This document shows, in pieces, positions 35,346 through 44,117 of a stretch of 64,000 bases of DNA. Both the position numbers and the translations under genes were made by a program. Origin of the DNA: Flagellimonas_B algarum (GTDB taxonomy: Bacteria > Bacteroidota > Bacteroidia > Flavobacteriales > Flavobacteriaceae); assembly GCF_040513375.1 (NCBI RefSeq), contig NZ_JBEVTG010000001.1, positions 1,499,796 to 1,563,795 on the forward strand, in the 5' to 3' direction. The stretch's first letter is position 1, and each line of letters opens with the position of its first letter. The notes under the pieces were generated by a model. That model was not told the origin of the DNA, did no database searches, and worked only from the letters and a program-made list of their open reading frames with translations.

Positions 35346-36527
35346 CTATGTCGTGCCCCTCGACGTATCGGAAAAAAGACGAAAGCATCCAAAAACGGGA
35401 CCGAGGGCGAGTAGGGCGAACCACCAAATGGAATCCGGTGAGATCAACAAGCGGGACAAGAGTTCGATACTGACGATGGTTATGGTGAATCCGATTCCAT
35501 TGACAATGGTCAAGGCGGTTCCTTTCAGGGGCAAGGGTGCATTTTGAGCAACAAGGGTAGCGAATAGGGGTGAATCGGCGATGACCACCATCCCCCAAAA
35601 CAAAAAGAAGGATAAAAACAACCAGGGTGGTGCTATTTGAAACAATAACGGACAAAGCAAGCAACAGCAACCCGAAAGCAATAGGGCGGTGCGGGCTACT
35701 TTTTTCGTGCCCAGTCCGCTGCCTAGGTATCCGGCGAGAACGCAGGCAAGGGCCCCACAAGCAATTCCGGCAAAACTCCAAAACGAAACGGCGAATGCAG
35801 TTTGTTGTATGGAATTATAGGATTGCAGTAGCCATGGAATAAAGGTCCAAAACGCATAAAGCTCCCACATATGTCCGAAATAACCAAAGGCGGCCGATCG
35901 AAAAGTATGGTTTTTGAAAACTGATAGAAAAGCGTTCCATTGCACCGGCGCCCCTGACTTACGATAAGGGCCGTTTGGTACCAAGGCCCAAAGCAGTAGC
36001 CCGCCTATCGCCGCTAGGGCCGAAGTTGCTTGAACTACCGTCTGCCAGGGTAATTCTTGGCCCCAAAACTTCAGTAGGTGCGGAAAAGCGGTTCCCAATA
36101 CCAGGGCCCCGACCAGATAACCAAGTGAAGTTCCCAGGCCTTTTTCGAAGTAATCGGAGGCTATTTTCATTCCAACGGGGTAAATACCGGCTAAAAAGAA
36201 TCCGGTGAAAAACCGACTGATCCATAAGGAAGGTAGGGTGTGTTCGGGCCAAAGTAGCGCTAAATTGCAACAACTGCCCAGTAACGCGCAGATCAAAAAG
36301 ACCCGGGCCGGGGCGAATCGATCGGTCAATGTGGCCATGGCGAATAACAAAGTTCCCGCGATAAACCCGAACTGTACCGATGCGGTCAATGTTCCGGTTG
36401 CCGTGTGCTGTAAATCGAAGGCCGATAACAACGAAGGCATCACGGCATTGCTCGCGAACCATAGCGAGGTGCAGCAAAATTGAGCCAGTACAATGACCGG
36501 TAAGATGTGGGGTTTGACCGTCGCCAC
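35346..36527 (-). CDS. Major facilitator superfamily transporter
   Basis: A 393-residue protein with about 12 membrane helices. The loop DRFAPARVFLICALLGSC between helices 2 and 3 corresponds to MFS motif A, although degenerate. Substrate not predictable. Third gene of a VOC-bestrophin-MFS run: its start directly follows the stop of the bestrophin gene, so the two are co-translated. Confidence 0.85.
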   Translation of the reverse strand: MATVKPHILPVIVLAQFCCTSLWFASNAVMPSLLSAFDLQHTATGTLTASVQFGFIAGTLLFAMATLTDRFAPARVFLICALLGSCCNLALLWPEHTLPSLWISRFFTGFFLAGIYPVGMKIASDYFEKGLGTSLGYLVGALVLGTAFPHLLKFWGQELPWQTVVQATSALAAIGGLLLWALVPNGPYRKSGAPVQWNAFLSVFKNHTFRSAAFGYFGHMWELYAFWTFIPWLLQSYNSIQQTAFAVSFWSFAGIACGALACVLAGYLGSGLGTKKVARTALLLSGCCCLLCPLLFQIAPPWLFLSFFLFWGMVVIADSPLFATLVAQNAPLPLKGTALTIVNGIGFTITIVSIELLSRLLISPDSIWWFALLALGPVFGCFRLFSDTSRGTT

Positions 36528-36528
36528 A

Positions 36529-37554
36529 CTACATCAGGATTCCGTTTTTCGCTTGAATGGCTGGCGGAAGATCGGTTTCACCCAACATTTCACGTAGATC
36601 GATTTCAATCGTGCGGCACAAGGAAAGCATCGGGATGTCATTCCCCATTCCGGAGAACGGATTTTCCGAATAGTCACCGATGAGTTCCATACTGATGTAC
36701 ACCCATCCGATCAGTGCGGTCAAGGGTACCGATAAAAAGAACCCAAGATCGCCCGTATGCATGAGCTCAGGGATCATACTAAACGGCAATAAGAGCAAAA
36801 AAATCCAAATAAAGACGTTGCTGATATTGGCATATTGTCGCGGTAGCGGAAATTTTTTGATGCGTTCGCATTTGCCTTGATGTTCATAAAAATGATAGAG
36901 CACTTGCATCATTTCCATATGCCGAAAATCATCAATGAGGTTGTCGGCCCTTAACTTGCGAAGATCACGGGCCTGTTCATTAATGATTTGGGTGGCGGTA
37001 TTCACATGACCCACCAACCGATCGTGTTCCTGGGGCGGCAACAGATCTTTGAGTTCGACCCGGGTCACTTCGTCATCGACAAGACCGATTCCAAACTTCT
37101 TTTGGTACATCCTTCCAACTTTGCCCGTCGCGCCTTTTTGACTGGAATGTTCCCAACTGGTGGCGACCAAAAGTTGGCTTCGTAAGGCGTACAACCAGGC
37201 GATATGGCGGTAGATCAGCCGTTGTTTTATCATGGCGAGATCTTGACCGTTCGGGTGGAACTGTTCGGTAACGAATCCGTCTACGTAGGAGCCCCAAGCC
37301 CTACTACTGTTCACAATGGCTCCCCAGATTTTTCGCGCTTCCCACAGACGATCGTAGGCACTGTTGTTTTTGAAACTGATGTAAAAGGCCACTGCCGTAC
37401 CAATGACCGAAATGGGCAACCACGGAATGGTTATGGTGATGACGCCGATTCGGTATAAATAAGCGATCAGGGCGGCACCGAGCAATAAATAGGTGATGTG
37501 GTGCCATGTCCATCGGAGGATACGGGAAAACTTAATGCTCTTGGTTATGATCAT
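36529..37554 (-). CDS. Bestrophin-family ion channel-like protein
   Basis: A 341-residue membrane protein with the family start and pore region (FSRILRWTWHHITYLL, GTAVAFYISFKNNSAYDRLWEARKIWGAIVNSSR), and a C-terminal region with VSMELIGDYSENPFSGMGNDIP-like bestrophin features. Prokaryotic bestrophins are ion channels, some cation-selective. It lies ten bases after the VOC gene and one base before the MFS gene. How the three work together is unknown. Confidence 0.85.
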   Translation of the reverse strand: MIITKSIKFSRILRWTWHHITYLLLGAALIAYLYRIGVITITIPWLPISVIGTAVAFYISFKNNSAYDRLWEARKIWGAIVNSSRAWGSYVDGFVTEQFHPNGQDLAMIKQRLIYRHIAWLYALRSQLLVATSWEHSSQKGATGKVGRMYQKKFGIGLVDDEVTRVELKDLLPPQEHDRLVGHVNTATQIINEQARDLRKLRADNLIDDFRHMEMMQVLYHFYEHQGKCERIKKFPLPRQYANISNVFIWIFLLLLPFSMIPELMHTGDLGFFLSVPLTALIGWVYISMELIGDYSENPFSGMGNDIPMLSLCRTIEIDLREMLGETDLPPAIQAKNGILM

Positions 37555-37564
37555 GAGGTATGGT

Positions 37565-37993
37565 TTAGGTGTTGTATGGTTCGGTTACTTGGCGCTTCGA
37601 AATCCACCAGTAGTTTCCATGCAGATCGATGATGCCTCCTTGATAATCGCCATAATCCATGGCCATGGGGGCAAAACAATTGGTTGCACCATGACGCAAG
37701 GCGCGTTGGTATACGCTATCTACATTGTCGACATAAACGTATAAGGCGGTTCGCATGTTCTCGAACTCGCCCCGTGCTTGACTGATCATCAAACAACTAT
37801 CTCCGATTTGTAGGATGCAATTGGCGATTTCACCATTGGCTTTGTTCACCGTACGGTTCAGTTCTTTAGCATCGAAGGCATTTTCAAGAAAGGTGATTTG
37901 CGATTCAGGCGAAGCGACGAATAGATAGGCATTCAAGGTGTGAAAGCCCGGGGGCCTGTAGGTTGTGAATCGGGCGCGGTCATTTACGGTCAT
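37565..37993 (-). CDS. VOC-family protein
   Basis: A 142-residue single-domain VOC protein similar to the PhnB/glyoxalase-like group (GFHTLNAYLFVASPESQITFLENAF, ISQARGEFENMRTALYVYVDN, YGDYQGGIIDLHGNYW). ATG at 37993 was chosen; an in-frame start 26 codons upstream overlaps the terminator of the preceding gene and would lack a family match. First gene of the VOC-bestrophin-MFS operon. Confidence 0.8.
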   Translation of the reverse strand: MTVNDRARFTTYRPPGFHTLNAYLFVASPESQITFLENAFDAKELNRTVNKANGEIANCILQIGDSCLMISQARGEFENMRTALYVYVDNVDSVYQRALRHGATNCFAPMAMDYGDYQGGIIDLHGNYWWISKRQVTEPYNT

Positions 37994-38054
37994 GGTCGGT
38001 GACGGTTTGGTTTCCTTTACCAAGATAGCAAATCGGAATTTGGTAGGCTTAAAA

Positions 38055-38095
38055 AAGAAAACCCCCGACACGCGCAGGGCGTACCGAGGGTTTCA
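38055..38095 (-). terminator. Terminator after the Spy-like gene
   Basis: A 14-bp stem with G-U wobbles closes a 7-base loop on the minus strand, AAACCCTCGGTACG pairing with CGTGTCGGGGGTTT, followed by a T-rich run. It lies just past the stop of the Spy-like gene. Confidence 0.7.
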
Positions 38096-38110
38096 CATCA
38101 ACAAAAAACA

Positions 38111-38539
38111 CTACCTGCTGCGCCCTTCGCGCTGCATGCTTCTTTTAGTCTTCATTTTTCGATGGAGGTTCAGCTTTTTCCATAACTGGAATTGCTCATC
38201 GGTCAAAATTTCCTTCAATTGCTGTTGATGGGCGATTTGCCGATCCAGACGTTCGTTCTGTAATTCGAATAACTCGTCGGCTGACGGTTTTCCGTCTCTT
38301 TTTTCGCGGGCTGCCATTTTGGACTTCCTGAATTCGGCCTCGGCAACATTGATATCGAAAAGTTGTTGTTGTTGCGACTCGTCGAGGTCAAGGGCCAAGG
38401 TCATTTTTTTGGTGTGCAGCGTGGCAACTTGTTCGGCTGAAAGTTCTTTTAAAACCTGTTTCTTGGAATGGTGGCGGTTTTGTTGGGCGAACCCGCTAAA
38501 GCCCATGACCAAAGCGAGGGCCAGAATGATTTTTTTCAT
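38111..38539 (-). CDS. Spy/CpxP-like periplasmic protein
   Basis: A 142-residue exported helical protein with a signal peptide (about 1-18) and two segments of the Spy/CpxP pattern, MTLALDLDESQQQQLFDIN and LKEILTDEQFQLWKKL. Rich in Gln, Lys and Arg. Bacteroidota members are thought to act in envelope stress as chaperones or sensors, but this one is untested. Its own terminator follows; a small membrane protein gene lies 98 bases upstream. Confidence 0.75.
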   Translation of the reverse strand: MKKIILALALVMGFSGFAQQNRHHSKKQVLKELSAEQVATLHTKKMTLALDLDESQQQQLFDINVAEAEFRKSKMAAREKRDGKPSADELFELQNERLDRQIAHQQQLKEILTDEQFQLWKKLNLHRKMKTKRSMQREGRSR

Positions 38540-38637
38540 GATCTTGAATTTTACGATTTATCCGTATGACCATGAACGCGCCCATTGGTTTAATGGGGCT
38601 ATTGGGTTTGTGAAGCTTTTAACAGAAAGAAGGGAAG

Positions 38638-38826
38638 TTATTGACCGTCTGCCTCGGATTCGTTCAGTGGCTCGTCTTCCAGACGATCTTCCAGTTCGAT
38701 GTCGGTAACTTGTTCTGAAGCCAATTCAAGTTGCAGTCGGTCTTGTTGTTGTAAGTCGTAGTAATAATAGCCTGCCGCGAGAAAACCGCATAGATAGATC
38801 AGGCTTTTAATTTTATAGGCTTTCAT
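38638..38826 (-). CDS. 62-residue membrane-anchored acidic protein
   Basis: A short protein with one N-terminal membrane helix (IKSLIYLCGFLAAGYYYYD) and a very acidic tail (ELEDRLEDEPLNESEAD). No recognised family. Its frame is intact, it starts with MKAYKIK before a membrane segment, and it lies 98 bases upstream of the Spy-like gene on the same strand. Plausibly a real small membrane protein. Confidence 0.55.
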   Translation of the reverse strand: MKAYKIKSLIYLCGFLAAGYYYYDLQQQDRLQLELASEQVTDIELEDRLEDEPLNESEADGQ

Positions 38827-38935
38827 AACGTCAGATTTGGTTTACACAAAGTAGCAAAAAACCAGGTCGATTTCTTTAAATTGTTGTGAAGCGCCAATTC
38901 CTGTAGGTCAATTGCAGATTACCATAGACAAAAAA

Positions 38936-38960
38936 AGCGGCGAATTTTCGATTCGCCGCT
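38936..38960 (-). terminator. Terminator after the DUF5117-type zincin
   Basis: AGCGGCGAAT and ATTCGCCGCT form a perfect 10-bp stem with a 5-base loop, then a seven-T run on the minus strand. Strong rho-independent terminator 23 bases past the stop. Confidence 0.88.
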
Positions 38961-38983
38961 ATGTTTCATTGTAAAAGCCGATT

Positions 38984-41482
38984 CTAGCTCGGGTCGAGAA
39001 TGGCATCGATGCGCTGCAATGCATCTTGCAAATGATACCGGCTCATAGGATCGGATGCCCTGGAGATACCATTACGGATATCCCGTTTCAGGTTGTTCAA
39101 TTCGGCCCTGGCCACAGATCGGATGTCTGACTGACTGGTATTGACGGCCGTTGATTTGCGATACCCTCCGAAGTCGGATAACTTTCTTTGGTTTTCGGCG
39201 GTCATTAGATATTCCAAACGGTCAATGTGGGCCTTTTGGAGATTCCGACGATAGGTGTCGATTTTTTTACCCGACCGTGTTTCCGACCACAATCCGCGTC
39301 GCAGATCGCGCATCAGTTCGAGCATCCCATAGGCTTGATCACCATTCGCTGTTTCATTTTCGATTATCCGTGCCAACTTGCCCAATCCTAAAATGGTATT
39401 GAGGGTGCGCACCTGTAAGCCTCGAATGCGTTCAACAGACCCTGAATATTGCACCTTGTTAAAGATTTCTTGGTCGATCAGCCATTCGGGTGTTTCAAAC
39501 AATTCACTTTGTAGAAAGGCCAAGCAATTCTTTTGATGGGCTCTATCGACATGGGTATAGACCGCACCTTCTTGGTCAGCGGTTTTGTAATATTCATAAA
39601 CCCCACCGATGTTGTTGGAAACATGCCCCATATAACGCCTGAATTGATTGACGACTTGGCCGTACATGGTGTTTAGGTCATCATAGGTCTTGCCATCTTC
39701 CGTAGTCCATTCCATGAGTTTGGGTACGATCCGTTGCAGGTTGGCAATACCATAGGTGCTGGCCTTGATGGCATCATCACCGATATCCTCGGTTTGCGAA
39801 CTCGGGTCGTGCACGTCACCGACCTGTTGGTGTCCAAAGCGGTACATGGGATCGTCGGCATGCGCCGTGATCCATTTGTTCAAAATGGGCTTTTCATCTT
39901 CGGCTTCGGTATCCAAAATAGGACGATAGCCCCAGCGGATCGAATGTTTGTCATACACCCCGATGTTCGGCATGAGGGCCACATCCCCGTCTTCCGGTTG
40001 GGCCACATAGTTGAAACGGGCGTAGTCCATGATGGATGGTGCCGTACCGAACTTCTTGGTGAAACTTTCCGAACGGAGCGAATCGACAGGATAAGCCGCA
40101 CTACTTCCCATATTGTGTGGCAAGCCCAAAGTATGCCCTACTTCATGGGCTGAAACGAAACGGATCAACCGTCCCATGATTTCATTTTTAAAAGCTACGG
40201 TTCGTGCTTCCGGATTGATGGCCGCAGTCTGAACAAAGAACCAATTCCGAAGAAGGGTCATCACATTATGGTACCAGTTGATGTCCGATTCCAAAATTTC
40301 GCCGCTACGAGGATCACTGACGTGAGGTCCGTTGGCATTTGGTATGGGCGAGGCCAGGTACCGTACTACGGAATAGCGTACATCTTCTGGCGACCATTCG
40401 GGATCCTCCTCTTCACTCGGGGGGTCTTTTGCGATAATGGCATTTTTGAATCCGGCAGCCTCAAAGGCAACCTGCCAATCTTCGATACCTTGTTTAATAT
40501 AAGGTACCCATTTCTTTGGCGTGGCCCGATCGACATAATAAACGATCTGTTTTTTAGGTTCGACCAGTTCACCGGCCTTGAACTTTTCAATATCCTCTTC
40601 CTTGACTTCCAATCGCCAGCGGTCAAGATAGCGTACCAATTTGCTTTCTTGGGCGTCAAGACCGTAATCGACCTGGCCTCTGGCGAACCATCCGACACGC
40701 TCATCGAAATACCTGCGCTTCATGGGCTCTTTAGGCAAGAGGATCATGGAGTTATTGATCTCAATGGAAATCGAACCCAAGCTTTGGTTGCTTGGGGCGG
40801 CTTTGGCCGCATAGGTTTTGACATGTCGCGCCTCGATATTGAGCGGGTAACTTTTTATCGATTCGATATAACTACGGTCCCCATCCATTCGGCTGACCTT
40901 ATAGCGGTTCCTAAACCGTGACGGTATTCCGAGGGCGTTCACATCCTTGGTGAATAACGGATCGACTTCGATGACCGTAGCGGGGGCCAATGAATCCTTG
41001 GTGTTCAGGGCTTTGATATCGAAAGCGAAAAGCACCGGTTCGAAATTGGAGTTGACCACGGCTTCGTGGATCGGTAGGGAGTCGGCTGCGTAATTGCCAT
41101 AAGAAACGACGCGTAATAATACCTTTTTGGGTTTTTTCTCCCATCGCAATACCTGGGTATTGATCTTGCCACCACCGAATCCGATTCCCGTCGCGGTTTT
41201 CGAAATCCGGCTTACCATGAGCATTTCCCTATTGAAAAGGGAATCCGGTATTTCGTAAAAATGCTTTTGATCGACTTGGTGTACACTAAAAAGCCCGGTA
41301 TCGGTGGTCGCTTCTTTGGTGATGACCTTATCGTAGGGTTGTATGTCCCCTTTTTTCGGTTTCGGTTCGGATTTTTGCTCGGTTTTCTTCTTTTTCTTTT
41401 TGAAGATCTGGGCCTCTGTTCGATGAAAAGGAACCATCATTAGGAGTACCAAGATCATGCTCGAAAGCAACTTTGATTTCAT
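38984..41482 (-). CDS. DUF5117/DUF4953-type zinc metalloprotease
   Basis: An 832-residue exported protein: signal peptide (about 1-24), a Lys-rich stretch, a DUF5117-like region, and a met-zincin core with SAHEVGHTLGLPHNMGSS, followed by a DUF5118/C-terminal helical domain (IDQEIFNKVQYSGSVERIRG). This large Bacteroidota family is often annotated as zinc-dependent metalloprotease; natural substrates are unknown. ATG at 41482 was chosen since it starts the signal peptide; a start 19 codons upstream lacks one. A terminator follows. Confidence 0.85.
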   Translation of the reverse strand: MKSKLLSSMILVLLMMVPFHRTEAQIFKKKKKKTEQKSEPKPKKGDIQPYDKVITKEATTDTGLFSVHQVDQKHFYEIPDSLFNREMLMVSRISKTATGIGFGGGKINTQVLRWEKKPKKVLLRVVSYGNYAADSLPIHEAVVNSNFEPVLFAFDIKALNTKDSLAPATVIEVDPLFTKDVNALGIPSRFRNRYKVSRMDGDRSYIESIKSYPLNIEARHVKTYAAKAAPSNQSLGSISIEINNSMILLPKEPMKRRYFDERVGWFARGQVDYGLDAQESKLVRYLDRWRLEVKEEDIEKFKAGELVEPKKQIVYYVDRATPKKWVPYIKQGIEDWQVAFEAAGFKNAIIAKDPPSEEEDPEWSPEDVRYSVVRYLASPIPNANGPHVSDPRSGEILESDINWYHNVMTLLRNWFFVQTAAINPEARTVAFKNEIMGRLIRFVSAHEVGHTLGLPHNMGSSAAYPVDSLRSESFTKKFGTAPSIMDYARFNYVAQPEDGDVALMPNIGVYDKHSIRWGYRPILDTEAEDEKPILNKWITAHADDPMYRFGHQQVGDVHDPSSQTEDIGDDAIKASTYGIANLQRIVPKLMEWTTEDGKTYDDLNTMYGQVVNQFRRYMGHVSNNIGGVYEYYKTADQEGAVYTHVDRAHQKNCLAFLQSELFETPEWLIDQEIFNKVQYSGSVERIRGLQVRTLNTILGLGKLARIIENETANGDQAYGMLELMRDLRRGLWSETRSGKKIDTYRRNLQKAHIDRLEYLMTAENQRKLSDFGGYRKSTAVNTSQSDIRSVARAELNNLKRDIRNGISRASDPMSRYHLQDALQRIDAILDPS

Positions 41483-41749
41483 TTCAGGTCGTTTTGAATT
41501 AGTCCAATTCGCCAAAGAACTAAAAAATAGCAAAAGCAAACTGTTAAAATCGTATTAAGGGGGAAAATATTTTTCAGGATATCAAACCTTCGGGAGTCCT
41601 GCGTTTTACTGATAGTTTCCGTTGAAACGCCCACTATAGTTGCGATAAGAGCGATTGCCCCATTTGTTAAAAAAGCCAAAATACTGTAACAAAAGAATAT
41701 TTGGATAGTCTTATAAGCAAATAACATCAATCATCAAATCAATCAAAAA

Positions 41750-42490
41750 ATGAACAAGTTATTAGTTATTTATGGGTGTATGATACTAGGTACATCACTC
41801 ATAGCGAAAGAACAAGAAAGTACGGTCACCGGACCCATGGTGAACACCAATTTGGAAGTGATCGGTACCACAGTTGAAGGTTTAGCGACATCAGGTTTAG
41901 ATGTCGAGTTGGAAGAGGCTCCATTGTTGCTGACAAAAGTGACCATTAATGAGCCCGAAGTGTTGGAAACGGATGAAATTGCGTTCCTTGAAATCGAAGA
42001 AGAGGTGGATTTAGGTTTTGATACCGCCGACTATCTTCCTGAAGGTTTCAATCCTTATGAAAGCTATTTTGATTTGAATTCCATCATATTCGTCGAAGTT
42101 GAAACTGAAGAGCTCGGGTACGACACCAGTTCGTATCTCCCCGAAGGATTCGATGCCTATGCAGAAGTAATCGATCTGCGTACCATCAACTTCATGGAAG
42201 AGGAAGAAGAAATCGACCTAGGTTTTGACACGGCAGACTATTTGCCCGAAGGATTCGATCCTTACGGTGACTACAAAGCCGTCGATGCCATCGAATTCAA
42301 AGAAGTCTCTAACGAAGATGACTTGGGCTTCAACGCAGAAGCGCACCTTCCAGTTGCTTTCGACGCGTATACTGAAGTAGTGAACATCGATTCGATCCAG
42401 TTTGTCGAAGATGACACCATAGAATTGGGATTCGATACCAGTGCGTATCTGCCCGAAGGATTTGACCCCCACGTGAGGTCAACTAGGTAG
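41750..42490 (+). CDS. Acidic YLPEGFDPY-repeat protein, 5 units
   Basis: A 246-residue exported protein, signal peptide about 1-19. Residues 76-241 are five copies of an approximately 35-residue unit: a strand like IxFxEEEEE, then LGFDTADYLPEGFDPY. Units alternate in type: 1, 3 and 5 end FDPY/FDPH, while 2 and 4 end FDAY followed by acidic EV. The protein is extremely acidic, with almost no Cys outside the signal peptide. I do not recognise a family or enzymatic motif. A shorter paralogue follows at 42828 and a terminator lies just after the stop. Possible roles are surface or periplasmic binding or calcium interaction; these are guesses. Confidence 0.78.
   Translation: MNKLLVIYGCMILGTSLIAKEQESTVTGPMVNTNLEVIGTTVEGLATSGLDVELEEAPLLLTKVTINEPEVLETDEIAFLEIEEEVDLGFDTADYLPEGFNPYESYFDLNSIIFVEVETEELGYDTSSYLPEGFDAYAEVIDLRTINFMEEEEEIDLGFDTADYLPEGFDPYGDYKAVDAIEFKEVSNEDDLGFNAEAHLPVAFDAYTEVVNIDSIQFVEDDTIELGFDTSAYLPEGFDPHVRSTR
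42008..42487 (+). repeat. Five tandem 102-105-bp coding repeats
   Basis: Each unit encodes LGFDT..YLPEGFDPY plus an acidic strand; units start at about 42008, 42110, 42215, 42320 and 42422, in phase. Odd and even units form two subtypes, suggesting growth by duplication of a two-unit block. The last unit is incomplete, ending with the gene. Confidence 0.8.
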
Positions 42491-42827
42491 GATGTTTTCA
42501 TTTTATCAAATTTTTGAGTTAGTTAGTTGAAAATCCCGGCGTCAGCCGGGATTTTTAATGGATAAAAAGGGAACATCGAACCGGTTAACAAAAAAATAAC
42601 GAAGAATTCGACGAAGTGCAAATGCCAATGAAGTAAAGAAAACCTTATCAAGTTCTCAACACCGGCCCTCAGACCATGCCGATTTGACAACGTTTAAGGC
42701 CAATTCGTAAAAAAATGGTGCTGCCGTCCGTAGGGGTGATTGAAAAAGAAAACATCCAAGGATAATAAAATACGTATGTATGCGTACTAATGCATGCAAA
42801 CAAAACACATTCATCAAATAAAAAGAC
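42491..42827. other. 337-bp intergenic region between the repeat-protein genes
   Basis: Holds the terminator of the upstream gene at its left end and the leader of the short paralogue at its right. No convincing extra gene was found. Just upstream of 42828 is an imperfect palindrome around TACGTATGTATGCGTA (about 42770-42785) and the palindrome TGCATGCA, both possibly regulatory. Confidence 0.4.
42531..42556 (+). terminator. Terminator after the 5-unit repeat gene
   Basis: AAATCCCGGC, loop GTCA, GCCGGGATTTTT: a 10-bp stem with T-run 41 bases past the stop. It makes this gene a separate transcript from the paralogue. Confidence 0.88.
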
Positions 42828-43124
42828 ATGAAAATAAAGAAATACATATCGACACTGTTTTTAGCCGCGTTACTGATTCCATTGTTCAGTGCTAAAGAAG
42901 ATACCGATGCCATCGAAACGACGGAGGATTTGACCGCTGTCGTATTCACCGAGGAAACCCTCGAACTTGATTTTGATACTGCGGACTTCCTTCCTGAAGG
43001 ATTCGATCCGTATGCGAACGAGGTGCCCCTTGAGTCGATCCAATTCATTGAAGAGGATGAGGTGGAATTGGGCTTCGATACGGCAAAATACCTGCCCGAA
43101 GGATTCGATCCTTACAGGGGATAA
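42828..43124 (+). CDS. Acidic YLPEGFDPY-repeat protein, 2 units
   Basis: A 98-residue exported protein, signal peptide about 1-21, with two copies of the same unit (VVFTEETLELDFDTADFLPE... and IQFIEEDEVELGFDT...). Like its paralogue it starts the repeat region with the acidic strand and ends right after FDPY, here FDPYRG. Very acidic. Not a recognised family. It is 338 bases downstream of the longer gene and has its own terminator, so the two are likely independently regulated paralogues. Confidence 0.75.
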   Translation: MKIKKYISTLFLAALLIPLFSAKEDTDAIETTEDLTAVVFTEETLELDFDTADFLPEGFDPYANEVPLESIQFIEEDEVELGFDTAKYLPEGFDPYRG

Positions 43125-43151
43125 ACCTAAAAACAAGCTTATTTACTACTG

Positions 43152-43179
43152 AAAAGCCCGATAAGAATCGGGCTTTTTT
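43152..43179 (+). terminator. Terminator after the 2-unit repeat gene
   Basis: AAAAGCCCGAT-AAGA-ATCGGGCTTTT with T-run, 28 bases past the stop. Strong rho-independent terminator. Confidence 0.88.
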
Positions 43180-43279
43180 GTGCATTTCATCGAAAAAAGG
43201 GGCCTTTCATGGAGGGCGTTAACATAAATTTCTATTTTGAGAAAGTGAATCACCTCAATGAGAGAAATTTGCGGTTCAC

Positions 43280-43302
43280 CGATAAATAATAACCGTTTAT
43301 CG
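43280..43302. promoter_or_regulatory. 7-bp inverted repeat upstream of the LRR gene
   Basis: CGATAAA-TAATAACCG-TTTATCG is a perfect inverted repeat 26 bases before the LRR gene start. It may be an operator or a 5' leader hairpin. Confidence 0.4.
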
Positions 43303-43327
43303 ATATAACGTTCCAAATCAAAGTAAA

Positions 43328-44065
43328 ATGAAAACAATCAAAAGCCTCATTACCGCCGTTTTGGTCTTTGCCATCAGCTTTTCCGCTTTCGGTCAGGACG
43401 AAGTCAGTGAACGCGAAGTAATCGCCTTATTGGAATTACAATCACGGACCAAAGGAAATTTGTGGACCCATCAGTGGGATCGCAATACTCCGATTGCACA
43501 ATGGCATGGGGTCACGGTTAAGGACGGTAAAGTAGTAGCCCTTGATCTTTCGAACAATAACCTGCAAGGAAAGATTCCTTTGACCATTGGTAACCTGAAA
43601 TACCTGCGTCATTTAGATTTATCAAATAATAATATCGAAGGAAAGATGCCTCGATTGTTCAGAAAGCTTCAGTATTTGGAGACCATCGACTTGGCGGGTA
43701 ATAATCTTGAAGGGCCGCTCCCGACAACCATTTACCGATTGGCTAGCTTGACCGAGTTGAACGTAGCCGGCAACAATCTCGAAGGCTCCTTGCCCGAGGC
43801 CCTCACCGAATTGTCGAAGTTGACGACCTTGGCCGTTGCCGATAATGCCTTCGAAGGAACCATGCCTGCAGGTATGGAAAAAATGAAGAAATTAAAGAAG
43901 CTGTATATCGCGAACAATGCATTTAGCAACTTGGATAATCTAAGGAGCTTGGCCGCACAACAGATCGTGATGACCGATATCGACGTCAATTCCGCGAATT
44001 TCAAGCCCATTGATTTTGAACAGAACGGGCTATCGAAGTTGGAGTTCGTCGATGAGAACGAGTGA
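43328..44065 (+). CDS. Exported leucine-rich-repeat protein
   Basis: A 245-residue protein with a signal peptide (about 1-22), an N-terminal cap (REVIALLELQSRTKGNLW, W-x-GV) and five to six plant-type leucine-rich repeats of the LxxLDLSNNNLxGxIP form (residues about 70-215). A C-terminal tail completes it. Such LRR proteins in Bacteroidota are secreted or surface proteins that bind proteins or glycans. It lies 203 bases downstream of the repeat-protein pair, on the same strand, but with terminators between. Confidence 0.82.
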   Translation: MKTIKSLITAVLVFAISFSAFGQDEVSEREVIALLELQSRTKGNLWTHQWDRNTPIAQWHGVTVKDGKVVALDLSNNNLQGKIPLTIGNLKYLRHLDLSNNNIEGKMPRLFRKLQYLETIDLAGNNLEGPLPTTIYRLASLTELNVAGNNLEGSLPEALTELSKLTTLAVADNAFEGTMPAGMEKMKKLKKLYIANNAFSNLDNLRSLAAQQIVMTDIDVNSANFKPIDFEQNGLSKLEFVDENE

Positions 44066-44089
44066 CAATAAACTGACTTACTACGTTTT

Positions 44090-44117
44090 AAAGCACCCTT
44101 AGGGGTGCTTTTTTTAT
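44090..44117 (+). terminator. Terminator between LRR and DASS genes
   Basis: AAAGCACCC-TTAG-GGGTGCTTT plus T-run, between the convergent LRR and transporter genes. Best for the plus strand; the minus-strand T-run is weak. Confidence 0.82.

Noticed and set aside
40268..40921. Long open frame antisense to the DUF5117-type zincin
   Set aside because: A shadow of the sense codons in a clear metalloprotease gene; no motif or regulatory signal supports it.
42008..42487. Tandem repeat as possible mobile or satellite DNA
   Set aside because: The periodicity keeps the reading frame and follows the protein unit, so it is a coding repeat.
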